From the NCBI GenBank assembly GCA_903872005.1, contig CAIQJD010000613.1:1-9413 (forward strand): a stretch of DNA of 9,413 nt, given 5' to 3'. Both the position numbers and the translations under genes were made by a program. Under the pieces are notes generated by a model. That model made no database searches. It saw nothing but the letters and a program-made list of their open reading frames with translations, and was not told where the DNA came from. Within the stretch, counting starts at the first letter, position 1. Every line of letters begins with the position of its first letter. The stretch is from an uncultured bacterium. Lineage in GTDB: Bacteria > Chloroflexota > Anaerolineae > JACIWP01. Below are positions 1 to 6,941 of this stretch, one piece after another.

Positions 1-165
1 ATGCTCGGGGTGTCGAGCCATGCGTGGAAAGTGAATTTCTGCAAGTTCACCAACGAGACCCGAAACGGTCTGGAGGACTCCAGCCGCCACGAGGGGCTGC
101 CCCATGCGGGGTATCAGTCCCGGGTGATACGCAGATTGCCGAACCTGTCCACCAGGGCGCGGTAG
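1..165 (+). CDS. Possible 3' end of a gene with a CBM9-like carbohydrate-binding domain (partial, tentative)
   Basis: Frame 1 is open from the first base to a TAG at 163-165 (54 codons), so the gene would enter from the left and converge on hyuA, overlapping its last 52 bases. Residues 2-28 read LGVSS, then WKVNFCKF, then an E-D-S-S run. This resembles the conserved 'W-x-x-N-F-x-R ... E-x-S-(S/A)-W' segment of CBM9-like domains found in secreted sugar-binding proteins and some glycosidases, recalled from memory. The match stops at base 84: the expected Trp after S-S is missing, and no other frame restores it. It could therefore be a frayed or truncated gene end, or coincidence. The function is inferred from one motif only. 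Confidence 0.3.
   Translation: MLGVSSHAWKVNFCKFTNETRNGLEDSSRHEGLPHAGYQSRVIRRLPNLSTRAR
70..107. other. Small inverted repeats between convergent gene ends
   Basis: CTGGAG-GA-CTCCAG at 70-83 is a perfect 6-bp inverted repeat. GGGG-CTG-CCCC and CCCC-ATGC-GGGG follow as overlapping alternatives within about 92-111. They lie just beyond the hyuA stop and could fold in its 3' transcript, but no T-tract follows on either strand, so I do not call an intrinsic terminator. Confidence 0.3.
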
Positions 166-2207
166 TTGGGGTGCAGCACTGTGGTAGAGTCCACTTCTTC
201 GATCACCGCCGGCCCATGCACGACCGCGCCGGCTCCCAGCCGGTAGCGATCATAGATAGCGCAATCCACGTACCCGCCGGCTTCGGCGAAGTAGACCCGC
301 CGATCCGCCTTGCGCGCCGCAGCGGGATCGGCGCCATTTCCGCTCAATTCGCGCAGGCGCGGCTTGGGGATGCGCCCAATGGCCGTCAGGCGCAGGTTGA
401 CGAATTCGGCCGGCTGGCTGGGCGCGCTGTAGCCGTAGGTGCGGTCGTGCTCTCGATGGAATTGTTCCAGGGCCGCAGTGACGTGCGCCGAGCTGAGCGC
501 AGCCGGCGGGAGTGGGATGGTCAGCTCATAGCTCTGGCCGACGTAGCGCATGTCTACCTGGCGCACGAACTCCGTGTCGGCCGGCGCCACCCCCTCGCGC
601 TCCAGAGCGGCGCGCCCCTCGGCTTCCAGGTCGTGATAGACCCGCTCCAGGCCGGCCACATCCAGCCTATCGGTCTGACAGATCATGGTCAACGAGTAGT
701 CGTGCTTGATATCCGTAGCGAGCAGCCCCAGGGCCGAGGTGATGCCGGGACTCATGGGGATGATCGTCAGCGGGATTTCGGTCTCGGCGGCCAGTCGGTT
801 GGCATGCACCGGGCCGGCCCCGCCAAAAGCGATCATCGCGAACTGGCGCGGGTCATAGCCGCGCTGCACGGAGACCAGGCGCAACGCGTTGACCATGGCG
901 GCGTTGGCGATTTCCACGATGCCGTGAGCGACTTCCACTACCGCCATCCCCAGCCGGGCCGCGCATTTCTCCTGGATGGCCCGCCACGCCGCGCCGGCGT
1001 CCAGGGTGATCTCTCCGCCCAGGAAGTACTCCGGGTTGAGCCGACCCAGCACCAGGTTGGCGTCGGAGATGGTTGGCTCGCAGCCGCCGCGGCCATAGCA
1101 GGCCGGGCCGGGGTCGGCGCCGGCGCTCTGCGGCCCCACGCGCAACGCGCCGCCCGAATCCACCCAGGCAATCGAGCCGCCGCCGGCCCCGATCTCCACC
1201 AGGTCAATCACCGGCGTGCGGATGGGGTACCCGCTGCCGGTCGCGCCTCCCGTGCCGGCGCGCGCCGTCGCGCCCACCTCATACTCTTTCGTGACCTTCG
1301 GCGTCCCGTTCTGAATCAAGCCGGCTTTGGCCGTCGTCCCGCCCATGTCGAACGAGATCACATCGCGGATGCCCAGGGAATCGCCCAGGAACGTCGCGGC
1401 GATCACGCCGGCGGCCGGCCCCGATTCGACCATGAAGACCGGCTTCTCGCGGGCCGCGGCGAAGGTGTACACGCCGCCGCTGCTCTGCATCACCAACACT
1501 TCGGCGCTCACGCCTTCCTGGCGCAGCCGCGCTTCAATGTTGTGCAGGTAGCGCGCCACCACCGGCCGGATGCACGCATTGATGACGGTCGTGCTGGCGC
1601 GGAAGTACTCGCGGATCTCCGGCGCCACCTCGCACGACAGCGAGACGATGGCGTCCGGGAAAGCTTCGCGCAAGATCTCGCCCACCCGTTTCTCGTGGTC
1701 GGCATTCAGATACGAATGCAGGAAGCAGACCGCGATGGACTCCACTTCTTCGGCGCGCAACTGCCCTGCCACGCGACGCACGGCCGCTTCGTCCAGCGGC
1801 AACAACACGCGCCCCTGGGCGTCGAGACGCTCCGGGACGCCGAAACAAAGATAGCGCGGGACGAGGGGGCGTGGTTTCTCGAATTGCAGATCGTACAAAG
1901 ACGGCCGCATCTGGCGGGCAATCTCCAGCATATCGCGGAAGCCCTCGGTGGTGATGAAACCGGTGCGCGCCACCTTCCCTTCGATCACGGCATTGGTAGC
2001 CACCGTGGTGCTATGCACGACGTAGTTGGTTTCGGCCGGCGCAGCCGCCGCCTTGCGTAGGATGCGGTGCGTCGTCTCCAGAAAGCCGACCGAGGGGTCC
2101 TTCGGGGTCGAGAGGACTTTGTCAATCCACATCTGGCCGGTCGTTTCATCAATCAGGGTGGCATCCGTGAAGGTGCCGCCGATATCAATGCCCAGTCGGT
2201 ATCCCAT
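114..2207 (-). CDS. hyuA: Hydantoinase/oxoprolinase family protein, HyuA-type ATPase subunit
   Basis: This is a 697-residue cytoplasmic protein of the HyuA/5-oxoprolinase family, which uses ATP to activate a cyclic amide (hydantoin, N-methylhydantoin, 5-oxoproline) or, in the acetone carboxylase branch, a carbonyl or bicarbonate substrate. Actin-like ATPase motifs are visible: DIGGTFTD at 8-15, a second phosphate loop with FDMGGTTAK at 286-294, GAGGGS at 340-345, SAGADPGPACYG at 361-372 and FGGAGPVHA at 461-469. The length is normal for a stand-alone subunit and there is no break. The ATG lies 4 bases after the hyuB stop, with AAGGAA (2215-2220) 7 bases upstream inside the end of hyuB, so the two are translationally coupled and probably form a complex. 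The exact substrate is not decidable from sequence; the family is secure. Confidence 0.93.
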   Translation of the reverse strand: MGYRLGIDIGGTFTDATLIDETTGQMWIDKVLSTPKDPSVGFLETTHRILRKAAAAPAETNYVVHSTTVATNAVIEGKVARTGFITTEGFRDMLEIARQMRPSLYDLQFEKPRPLVPRYLCFGVPERLDAQGRVLLPLDEAAVRRVAGQLRAEEVESIAVCFLHSYLNADHEKRVGEILREAFPDAIVSLSCEVAPEIREYFRASTTVINACIRPVVARYLHNIEARLRQEGVSAEVLVMQSSGGVYTFAAAREKPVFMVESGPAAGVIAATFLGDSLGIRDVISFDMGGTTAKAGLIQNGTPKVTKEYEVGATARAGTGGATGSGYPIRTPVIDLVEIGAGGGSIAWVDSGGALRVGPQSAGADPGPACYGRGGCEPTISDANLVLGRLNPEYFLGGEITLDAGAAWRAIQEKCAARLGMAVVEVAHGIVEIANAAMVNALRLVSVQRGYDPRQFAMIAFGGAGPVHANRLAAETEIPLTIIPMSPGITSALGLLATDIKHDYSLTMICQTDRLDVAGLERVYHDLEAEGRAALEREGVAPADTEFVRQVDMRYVGQSYELTIPLPPAALSSAHVTAALEQFHREHDRTYGYSAPSQPAEFVNLRLTAIGRIPKPRLRELSGNGADPAAARKADRRVYFAEAGGYVDCAIYDRYRLGAGAVVHGPAVIEEVDSTTVLHPNYRALVDRFGNLRITRD

Positions 2208-2211
2208 GATC

Positions 2212-3960
2212 CTATTCCTTCTGCCCGCCGGCCGCGCGCAGCAGCTCCGCCCGCAGGGCCGCAGTCTCTGGCTCGTTGATGCTCCACATCGCCGGCTCGA
2301 TGACTACCCCATAGAACTGGCGCGCCCGCTCGGCGCTCACCTTGCCGTCGCGCGCATCGCGCAGCACCAATTGGGGATCGCGTTCCCAGGGCGGCCCATA
2401 CCCGCCCCCTCCGCACGTGCGATAGCTGACCAGGTCGCCCGCTTTCAGATGCACCGTCGTCTTGGAACCCAGCGCGACCGCCTCGCCTTTGGGATTCAGG
2501 ATATAGTGCGCCTTCTCGCCGGGCAGCCCGCCAAACAAGCCCCATGGCCCCCAACGGTCACGGTCCGAGAGGATCGAGAACGAGACTTCGACATCCGGGA
2601 AGAGATAGTCCCGGCGCAGCCCCAGGCCGCCGCGATGCTTCCCCGGCCCATCGGAGTCCTCCACCAGTTCGTAGCGGTCAATCCGCACGGGATAATTGGC
2701 TTCCACCTCTTCGATGGGCGCGTTCTGCGTATTCTGGCCGTGCGCTTGCACCGCGTCTGGCCCGTCTTTGGTGGCTCGGCCGCCATATCCGCCGGCGAGG
2801 GCCTCATAGAAGGCGAAGAGATCGCCATGCCGGCGATCAACGCCGCCAAACGCGACTTGCGCCATCATGGCCTTGGTGCCGGCCGGCGTCAGCTCCGGCG
2901 CGATGGCCGAGAAGGCCTTGAGCATCACGTCCACCAGGCGCGTCTGCGTCTCCCATCCTCCGACCACCGGCGCGGGATGGGTGCAATTGACCACCGTGCC
3001 CGGCGGCGCAATCATGCGGACGCAGCGATAGAAGCCGGCATTGACCGGCACGTCGGGATCAATCAAGCATTTGAGCACATAGGCGCAGGCCGCGAATGTC
3101 ATCGTCCAGGTAGAATCCACCGGCGCCGGCCGTTGTCGGTCGCAGCCGGTGAAATCAAACAGGACGCCTGCATCATCTATGGTGATCCGCGACACCAGAT
3201 GCACCGGCTGATCCGTGAAGCCATCATTGTCCACGTAGCCATCGGCCCAAAGGACGCCGCGCGGCAGCCGCGCCAACTCGGCGCGCGTGCGCTCTTCCGT
3301 ATATTCGATTAGCTCATCCACATAGAGATTGAACGTCTCCGGGCCGAGCTGCCCCAGCAGGGCCGAGAGCCGGCGCACGCCGGTATTGTTCGCCGCCACC
3401 TGCGCCCGCAGGTCGCCGGCAGTCTCGCGCTTGGAGCGAATCTGGGCCACGATCAGATTGAACACATCGGGCACGATCTCGTTGGCCCGCACCAGCTTGA
3501 CCGGCGGGATGATGATCCCTTCCTGATACACTTCGCGGAACGCCCCGATACTGCCGGCCGAGCCGCCGCCGACATCCACATGATGGGCGATGTTGGCGAC
3601 GAAGCCGTACAGCCGGCCTTCATAGAAGACCGGCGAGATCAAGGCGAAGTCGTTGAGGTGTACCCCGCCGGAATAGGGATCGTTGGACAGGATGCCATCG
3701 CCCGGGCCGATGTTCTCGATGCCGTATAGCCGGATCGCGCGGGGCACCAGCTCGGCCTGCGATCCGAGGTGCGTGGGCTGACCGAAAGCCTGCGCCACCG
3801 GCCGCAAATCCCGGTCGAAGTACGCGCACGAGAAGTCGTTGCGCGTCTTGATATTCGTGGAATATGCGCTGCGGCGCAAAGCAATCGTCATCTCTTCCGT
3901 GATTGCCACCAACGCATTGCGGGTAACTTCAAAGCGCACGGGGTCAATGTCCGCTCTCAT
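2212..3960 (-). CDS. hyuB: Hydantoinase B/oxoprolinase family protein, HyuB-type subunit
   Basis: This is a 582-residue partner of HyuA, forming the second half of an ATP-dependent cyclic-amide hydrolase or carboxylase complex. Family motifs run in order: SNDPYSGGVHLND at 92-104, AHHVDVGG at 125-132, QEGIIIPPVKL soon after, a GDLRAQVAANN block, and a C-terminal DSDGPGKHRGGLG block followed by WGLFGG. H101, D104 and H126 have the spacing (3, then 22) of the metal-binding His-Asp-His triad I recall from the acetone carboxylase alpha subunit, so a metal site is likely. The start is supported by AGGAG at 3970-3974, nine bases upstream of the ATG. It precedes hyuA in transcription order, whereas hyuA-hyuB is the order I recall as more common. 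The 132-base upstream gap carries a gene remnant. Confidence 0.93.
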   Translation of the reverse strand: MRADIDPVRFEVTRNALVAITEEMTIALRRSAYSTNIKTRNDFSCAYFDRDLRPVAQAFGQPTHLGSQAELVPRAIRLYGIENIGPGDGILSNDPYSGGVHLNDFALISPVFYEGRLYGFVANIAHHVDVGGGSAGSIGAFREVYQEGIIIPPVKLVRANEIVPDVFNLIVAQIRSKRETAGDLRAQVAANNTGVRRLSALLGQLGPETFNLYVDELIEYTEERTRAELARLPRGVLWADGYVDNDGFTDQPVHLVSRITIDDAGVLFDFTGCDRQRPAPVDSTWTMTFAACAYVLKCLIDPDVPVNAGFYRCVRMIAPPGTVVNCTHPAPVVGGWETQTRLVDVMLKAFSAIAPELTPAGTKAMMAQVAFGGVDRRHGDLFAFYEALAGGYGGRATKDGPDAVQAHGQNTQNAPIEEVEANYPVRIDRYELVEDSDGPGKHRGGLGLRRDYLFPDVEVSFSILSDRDRWGPWGLFGGLPGEKAHYILNPKGEAVALGSKTTVHLKAGDLVSYRTCGGGGYGPPWERDPQLVLRDARDGKVSAERARQFYGVVIEPAMWSINEPETAALRAELLRAAGGQKE

Positions 3961-3969
3961 GCGTCATCA

Positions 3970-3974
3970 CTCCT
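3970..3974 (-). promoter_or_regulatory. Ribosome binding site of hyuB
   Basis: AGGAG on the minus strand lies nine bases before the ATG at 3960. It fixes this start and shows where the older remnant sequence gives way to a functional hyuB leader. Confidence 0.7.
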
Positions 3975-3978
3975 CTTG

Positions 3979-4064
3979 GTCGCCTTCGAGGGCGACGCCG
4001 GCCGAATATCGCGGATTGCCGGCGCCGTCGGCGACCCAACAATCCGAATTGGAATGTCCAACCT
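3979..4064 (-). pseudogene. Decayed 5' end of a D-aminoacylase-like amidohydrolase gene
   Basis: On the minus strand this gap aligns with the first ~27 codons of the intact amidohydrolase (start at 6645). From base 4040 the ungapped 60-base match to 6620-6561 has 48 identities by hand count. The frame at 4038 reads WVADGAGNPRYSAGVALEGD against WVVDGTGNPAYPADVAIDGD in the intact gene, 13 of 20 identical. Upstream, TTGGACATT aligns with CTGGATATT, the start ATG is replaced by AGG (4062-4064), and one base is missing just before the Trp codon. Similarity ends near 3979, followed by a stop (3967-3969) and the hyuB leader. I read it as the remnant of a second, deleted amidohydrolase gene or of an old partial duplication. 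It cannot encode a working enzyme. Confidence 0.75.
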
Positions 4065-4092
4065 GTTTGGCCCTTATGCCCCTGTTTTCGTC

Positions 4093-5016
4093 CTATCTCT
4101 CGTACACGGCGGTGCGCCACTCCGGATGGAGGTCGGTCTCGCCGCGCGTCAGCGCCATGTAGGTGTTGCGGATGGCGCTGGTCACGGGGCCGGACGTCTG
4201 GCCGTCGCCCACCTTGAAGCGATCCACTTTGATCACCGTGGTGACTTCCATGCCGGTGCCACAGAGGAAGATCTCGTCGGCCACATATAGCTCGGTGCGA
4301 TCCACGGCCCGCTCCTGCACGGTCAGGCCGTGCTGCTCGCGCAAGAGCTGGATCAGCGTATCGCGCGTCACACTCTCCAACACATCATCGGTCACCCGCG
4401 GCGTGATCGGTACGCCCTTACGCACCAGGAAGAGGCAAGCGCGCGGTTCTTCGGTCACGTTGCCGTGCGCGTCGAGCATGAGCGCGCCATCGTAGCCGTC
4501 CTCTTCCGCCTGAATCACGGCCATGCGGCCATTCTCGTAGTTGGCAGCGCACTTGATGCGCGGCGAGATGACGTTGTCGTCAATGCGACGCCACGAGCTG
4601 ACGCAGACCTTGTACGGCTTGTCCGACCAGCGGTGCATCGGCACGACGACGATGCCGAAGCAGATCGGCCCGCGCGATTGTTGGCCGCCATCGCCGGCGA
4701 CGAACAGGCTGGGGCGAATATGCACGTCCTGGCGCAGCTCATTGATCCGGAGCAGATCGAGGCAAATACGCAGCATATCATCCGCGCTGTAGTTCACGCC
4801 CTGCATCCCCATCAGCCGGCCGGATTGCAGCAGGCGCTCGAAATGCTCGCGGGCGCGGAAGACATAGAGCTGCCCTTTGCCCTCATTCCAATACGCGCGG
4901 ATGCCCTCGAAAGCCGTCGCGCCATACTTGATGGCCGGCGTGCTGATGTGCAACTTGGCCTCGGCGAACGGAACGACCTTTCCATCCAATACCAGATACT
5001 TGACCGGGGTTTCCAT
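4093..5016 (-). CDS. ilvE: Class IV PLP-dependent aminotransferase, branched-chain amino acid aminotransferase-like
   Basis: This 307-residue enzyme is predicted to exchange an amino group between an amino acid and a 2-oxo acid using PLP. The fold-type IV landmarks are clear: YGATAFEGIRAY at 31-42, HIRPSLFV at 99-106, catalytic lysine K155 in IKCAANYENG, E189 (34 residues later, as in E. coli IlvE) for the pyridine nitrogen, SVTRDTLI at 215-222, and a GTGMEVTTV loop near 250. Two spots deviate from standard IlvE: the conserved Asn after the glutamate is C194 in EEPRACLF, and the carboxylate-binding loop usually reading GTAAEITPV is GTGMEVTTV. True substrates may therefore differ, and a role for D-amino or unusual amino acids is possible. 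AAGGAG (5025-5030), eight bases upstream, fixes the start. It is third-last in the operon, 27 bases after the amidohydrolase. Confidence 0.88.
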   Translation of the reverse strand: METPVKYLVLDGKVVPFAEAKLHISTPAIKYGATAFEGIRAYWNEGKGQLYVFRAREHFERLLQSGRLMGMQGVNYSADDMLRICLDLLRINELRQDVHIRPSLFVAGDGGQQSRGPICFGIVVVPMHRWSDKPYKVCVSSWRRIDDNVISPRIKCAANYENGRMAVIQAEEDGYDGALMLDAHGNVTEEPRACLFLVRKGVPITPRVTDDVLESVTRDTLIQLLREQHGLTVQERAVDRTELYVADEIFLCGTGMEVTTVIKVDRFKVGDGQTSGPVTSAIRNTYMALTRGETDLHPEWRTAVYER

Positions 5017-5024
5017 GCGTTCTT

Positions 5025-5030
5025 CTCCTT
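5025..5030 (-). promoter_or_regulatory. Ribosome binding site of the aminotransferase gene
   Basis: AAGGAG on the minus strand lies eight bases before the ATG at 5016, inside the 27-base gap after the amidohydrolase stop. It supports co-transcription with separate initiation. Confidence 0.75.
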
Positions 5031-5043
5031 GAGTTGGTCTGGG

Positions 5044-6645
5044 CTACTGCTGATAGGATAGATGCCGGCCGGGCAAAGCGCCGGTATGCTGGCCTTCCGA
5101 CAACACCGGCGCGCCATTCACCAGCACATGCTCGACGCCGCGGCAGTACACTCTCGGCTTCGCCAGGGTCGAAACATCGTCCAACGCATCATAGTCGAAA
5201 ACCACGACGTCGGCAAAGTAGCCTGGCATGAGCAGGCCGCGCCGTTTCAGCCCGTGATGGGTCGCCGGCATGCTGCTCATCTTGCGGATCGCCTCTTCCA
5301 GGCGCAGGGTATGCCGTTCGCGCACGTGATAGGTCAGATAGTGAATGATGCCGGCATAATTGATCGGATGCGAGGACGGATCGGGGAAGGTGGGGTCATC
5401 CACGATCACGCTGAAGCCATCTACCCCCAGCGAGAAGAGGGGTTGTTGGATCATAGCGTCCGAGTGATCCGGCGTGAAGAGCTGTCCCACCACAATGACA
5501 TCCAGGATGCGCTCGCCGTGCGCTGCCAGGATGTCGAAATAGCAATCCCATTCTTCCTTGCCCCATAGCTCGGCGATCTCGCGGAAATTCTTGCCGGCCA
5601 GCTCCGGGAAGAGCGGGCTGGCGAGCATCCGCACACGATGCCAGTCGCCGCGATGGATGAAGCGCCAGTAGCGGTCGCAATCCGTGCGTACTTTGGAGCG
5701 GATGGCCGGATCGCGCAGCTTCTCGGCGGTGCGCGCCGGCCCCTCGTTCATCAGCCACGAGGGCAAGATGCCGCTCATCTGGCCGGTGCCGTCCATGAAC
5801 GGCGTCGTATCGGCCATCACGTTGAGGCCGCCGGCGCGCGCGCCGGCCAGCGTCGCCACCGCTCGCTCCCAGGTCCCTTCGGGCGCGGTATTGTGACGGA
5901 TATTCATGTGCGAAAGCTCGCCGATGGTCCCGCTCTCGCGCACGACGCGCAGGAATTCCTCGACCGCCTGCTGGTATTGGGTATCCCGATTGCGGATGTG
6001 GCTGCCGTAGTACCCTTTATACTCGCCCACGACTTTGGCGATGCGGATGATCTCTTCCGTCGGGGCCAGCCGGCCCGGCTCGAACTCCAGGCCGGTCGTC
6101 ATGCCCTCGCAGCCGGCCTCCATCGCCTCGCGGGTGAAGGCTTCCATCTGGCGCAACTGATCCTCGCTGGCCGTGGGGCCGGTCACGCCGGCCGCGGCGC
6201 GCAGCGTATTGTGCCCCACGAACCAGACGTGATTGCCCGAGCATCCTTCCCGCGCGATGAGGTCGAGATATTCGCGGAAGGTCCTCCAGGGAATCGGTGC
6301 GGTGTAGCCGAAGTTCGCCAGCTTGCCGGCGACCATGTCTCTGGATCCGTCGGCAATCGGCGCGCTGGAATAGCCGCAATTCCCCACCATCTCGGTGGTA
6401 ATGCCCTGACGGATAGTGCTGTGCGCCCATTTGTTGGTGTGAATGGACCAGTCGCTATGGCTGTGCGCGTCCACGAAGCCCGGGCAGACGATCTTGCCCG
6501 TGGCGTCAATCACACGGCCGGCCTGCGCCTCGGGCAACGCCCCGACGTCTACGATCTTATCGCCATCAATGGCGACGTCGGCCGGATAGGCCGGATTGCC
6601 CGTGCCGTCAACGACCCAACCGTTGCGGATGAGAATATCCAGCAT
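5044..6645 (-). CDS. N-acyl-D-amino-acid deacylase/D-aminoacylase-type amidohydrolase
   Basis: This 533-residue metal-dependent amidohydrolase is probably cytoplasmic and hydrolyses an amide in an N-acyl (perhaps D-) amino acid or related compound. The N-terminus (VVDGTGNPAY) and the DAHSHSDW block are typical. Likely zinc ligands are H61 and H63, C90 in GNCG, H216, H246 in LSHMN, and D416 or D417. The spacings H63-C90 (27) and H216-H246 (30) equal those I recall for Alcaligenes D-aminoacylase (69-96, 220-250). The distance from H246 to the last Asp is about 170 residues rather than about 116, so an insertion of ~50 residues lies around 290-400. The C-terminus is standard (HPINYAGIIHYL, then MPGYFADVVVFD). 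It is the first gene of the operon, with a purine-rich leader upstream. Dihydroorotase or D-hydantoinase is less likely because of the GNCG cysteine. Confidence 0.85.
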   Translation of the reverse strand: MLDILIRNGWVVDGTGNPAYPADVAIDGDKIVDVGALPEAQAGRVIDATGKIVCPGFVDAHSHSDWSIHTNKWAHSTIRQGITTEMVGNCGYSSAPIADGSRDMVAGKLANFGYTAPIPWRTFREYLDLIAREGCSGNHVWFVGHNTLRAAAGVTGPTASEDQLRQMEAFTREAMEAGCEGMTTGLEFEPGRLAPTEEIIRIAKVVGEYKGYYGSHIRNRDTQYQQAVEEFLRVVRESGTIGELSHMNIRHNTAPEGTWERAVATLAGARAGGLNVMADTTPFMDGTGQMSGILPSWLMNEGPARTAEKLRDPAIRSKVRTDCDRYWRFIHRGDWHRVRMLASPLFPELAGKNFREIAELWGKEEWDCYFDILAAHGERILDVIVVGQLFTPDHSDAMIQQPLFSLGVDGFSVIVDDPTFPDPSSHPINYAGIIHYLTYHVRERHTLRLEEAIRKMSSMPATHHGLKRRGLLMPGYFADVVVFDYDALDDVSTLAKPRVYCRGVEHVLVNGAPVLSEGQHTGALPGRHLSYQQ

Positions 6646-6706
6646 GATGTGCCCTCTCCCCCTATCTCGTATTGCGCGGAACGTGATGGAACAAATGGGC
6701 CTGCGC

Positions 6707-6732
6707 CCTTTCCGGTAACGCTACCGGAACGG
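6707..6732. promoter_or_regulatory. Palindromic operator candidate (or 5'-UTR hairpin) of the amidohydrolase-hyuA operon
   Basis: TTCCGGTAACGCTACCGGAA (6710-6729) has perfect 8-bp arms around ACGC. One mismatched pair, then two more paired bases, extend it to 26 bp. The central CG with flanking TA bases recalls operators of LacI-family repressors, and GntR-type sites are also possible. It starts about five bases downstream of the expected transcription start of the minus-strand promoter, where a bound repressor would block initiation. As RNA it would form a stable stem. No regulator gene is visible in the window, so the binding protein is unknown. Confidence 0.5.
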
Positions 6733-6742
6733 TGCGTGAGTC

Positions 6743-6771
6743 AGTATACTAGACTGTCTCGCGCGTGTCAA
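6743..6771 (-). promoter_or_regulatory. Sigma-70 promoter for the amidohydrolase-aminotransferase-hyuB-hyuA operon
   Basis: On the minus strand, TTGACA (6766-6771), a 17-base spacer and TATACT (6743-6748) match the vegetative consensus at 11 of 12 positions with ideal spacing. Transcription should start near 6736, giving a leader of about 90 bases that contains the palindrome at 6707-6732. This is the only promoter I see for the four genes. Confidence 0.75.
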
Positions 6772-6802
6772 TCCATTTGATTGCTGCCTCCCTCCCAGTT
6801 TT

Positions 6803-6848
6803 CGGAATCTGGGCGCGGACAAACGCGGACAGATGCGGAATTCTCGGA
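6803..6848. repeat. Short phased GCGGA repeats
   Basis: GCGGA occurs at 6815, 6825 and 6835, exactly 10 bp apart, and further CGGA copies lie at 6803 and 6845. The block is about 45-75 bp upstream of the minus-strand -35 box. It could be an activator site with helical phasing. It could also be a degenerate member of the intergenic 'ATCCGCGTT' repeat family seen, in my recollection, in many environmental genomes. Confidence 0.4.
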
Positions 6849-6941
6849 ATGCAGGCGCCAGGTCGCGCAAGTTCACGCGAAGGGTCACTGCAAAGTCGTG
6901 CGTTGAGGTCGCATGTGATAGTTTGTTTGACCGCAAACCCA

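Noticed and set aside
1..113. Intrinsic terminator after hyuA
   Set aside because: Short GC stems exist but no T-run follows on the minus strand.
24..2060. A 678-codon open frame on the plus strand
   Set aside because: It lies wholly antisense to hyuA, whose motifs are unmistakable. Low-complexity Arg/His/Gly/Ala-rich translation is typical of the mirror frame of a GC-rich gene.
2026..3312. A 428-codon plus-strand frame
   Set aside because: It is antisense to hyuB and the start of hyuA, with no recognisable domain. It is a composition artefact.
6745..6750. A plus-strand TATACT in the AGTATACT palindrome
   Set aside because: No suitable -35 box is found 16-18 bases upstream on the plus strand. 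It is the mirror of the minus-strand -10.
5638..6780. A 380-codon plus-strand frame
   Set aside because: It is antisense to the amidohydrolase. Its resemblance to the plus-strand frame at 3769-4290 is explained by the amidohydrolase remnant read on the wrong strand.
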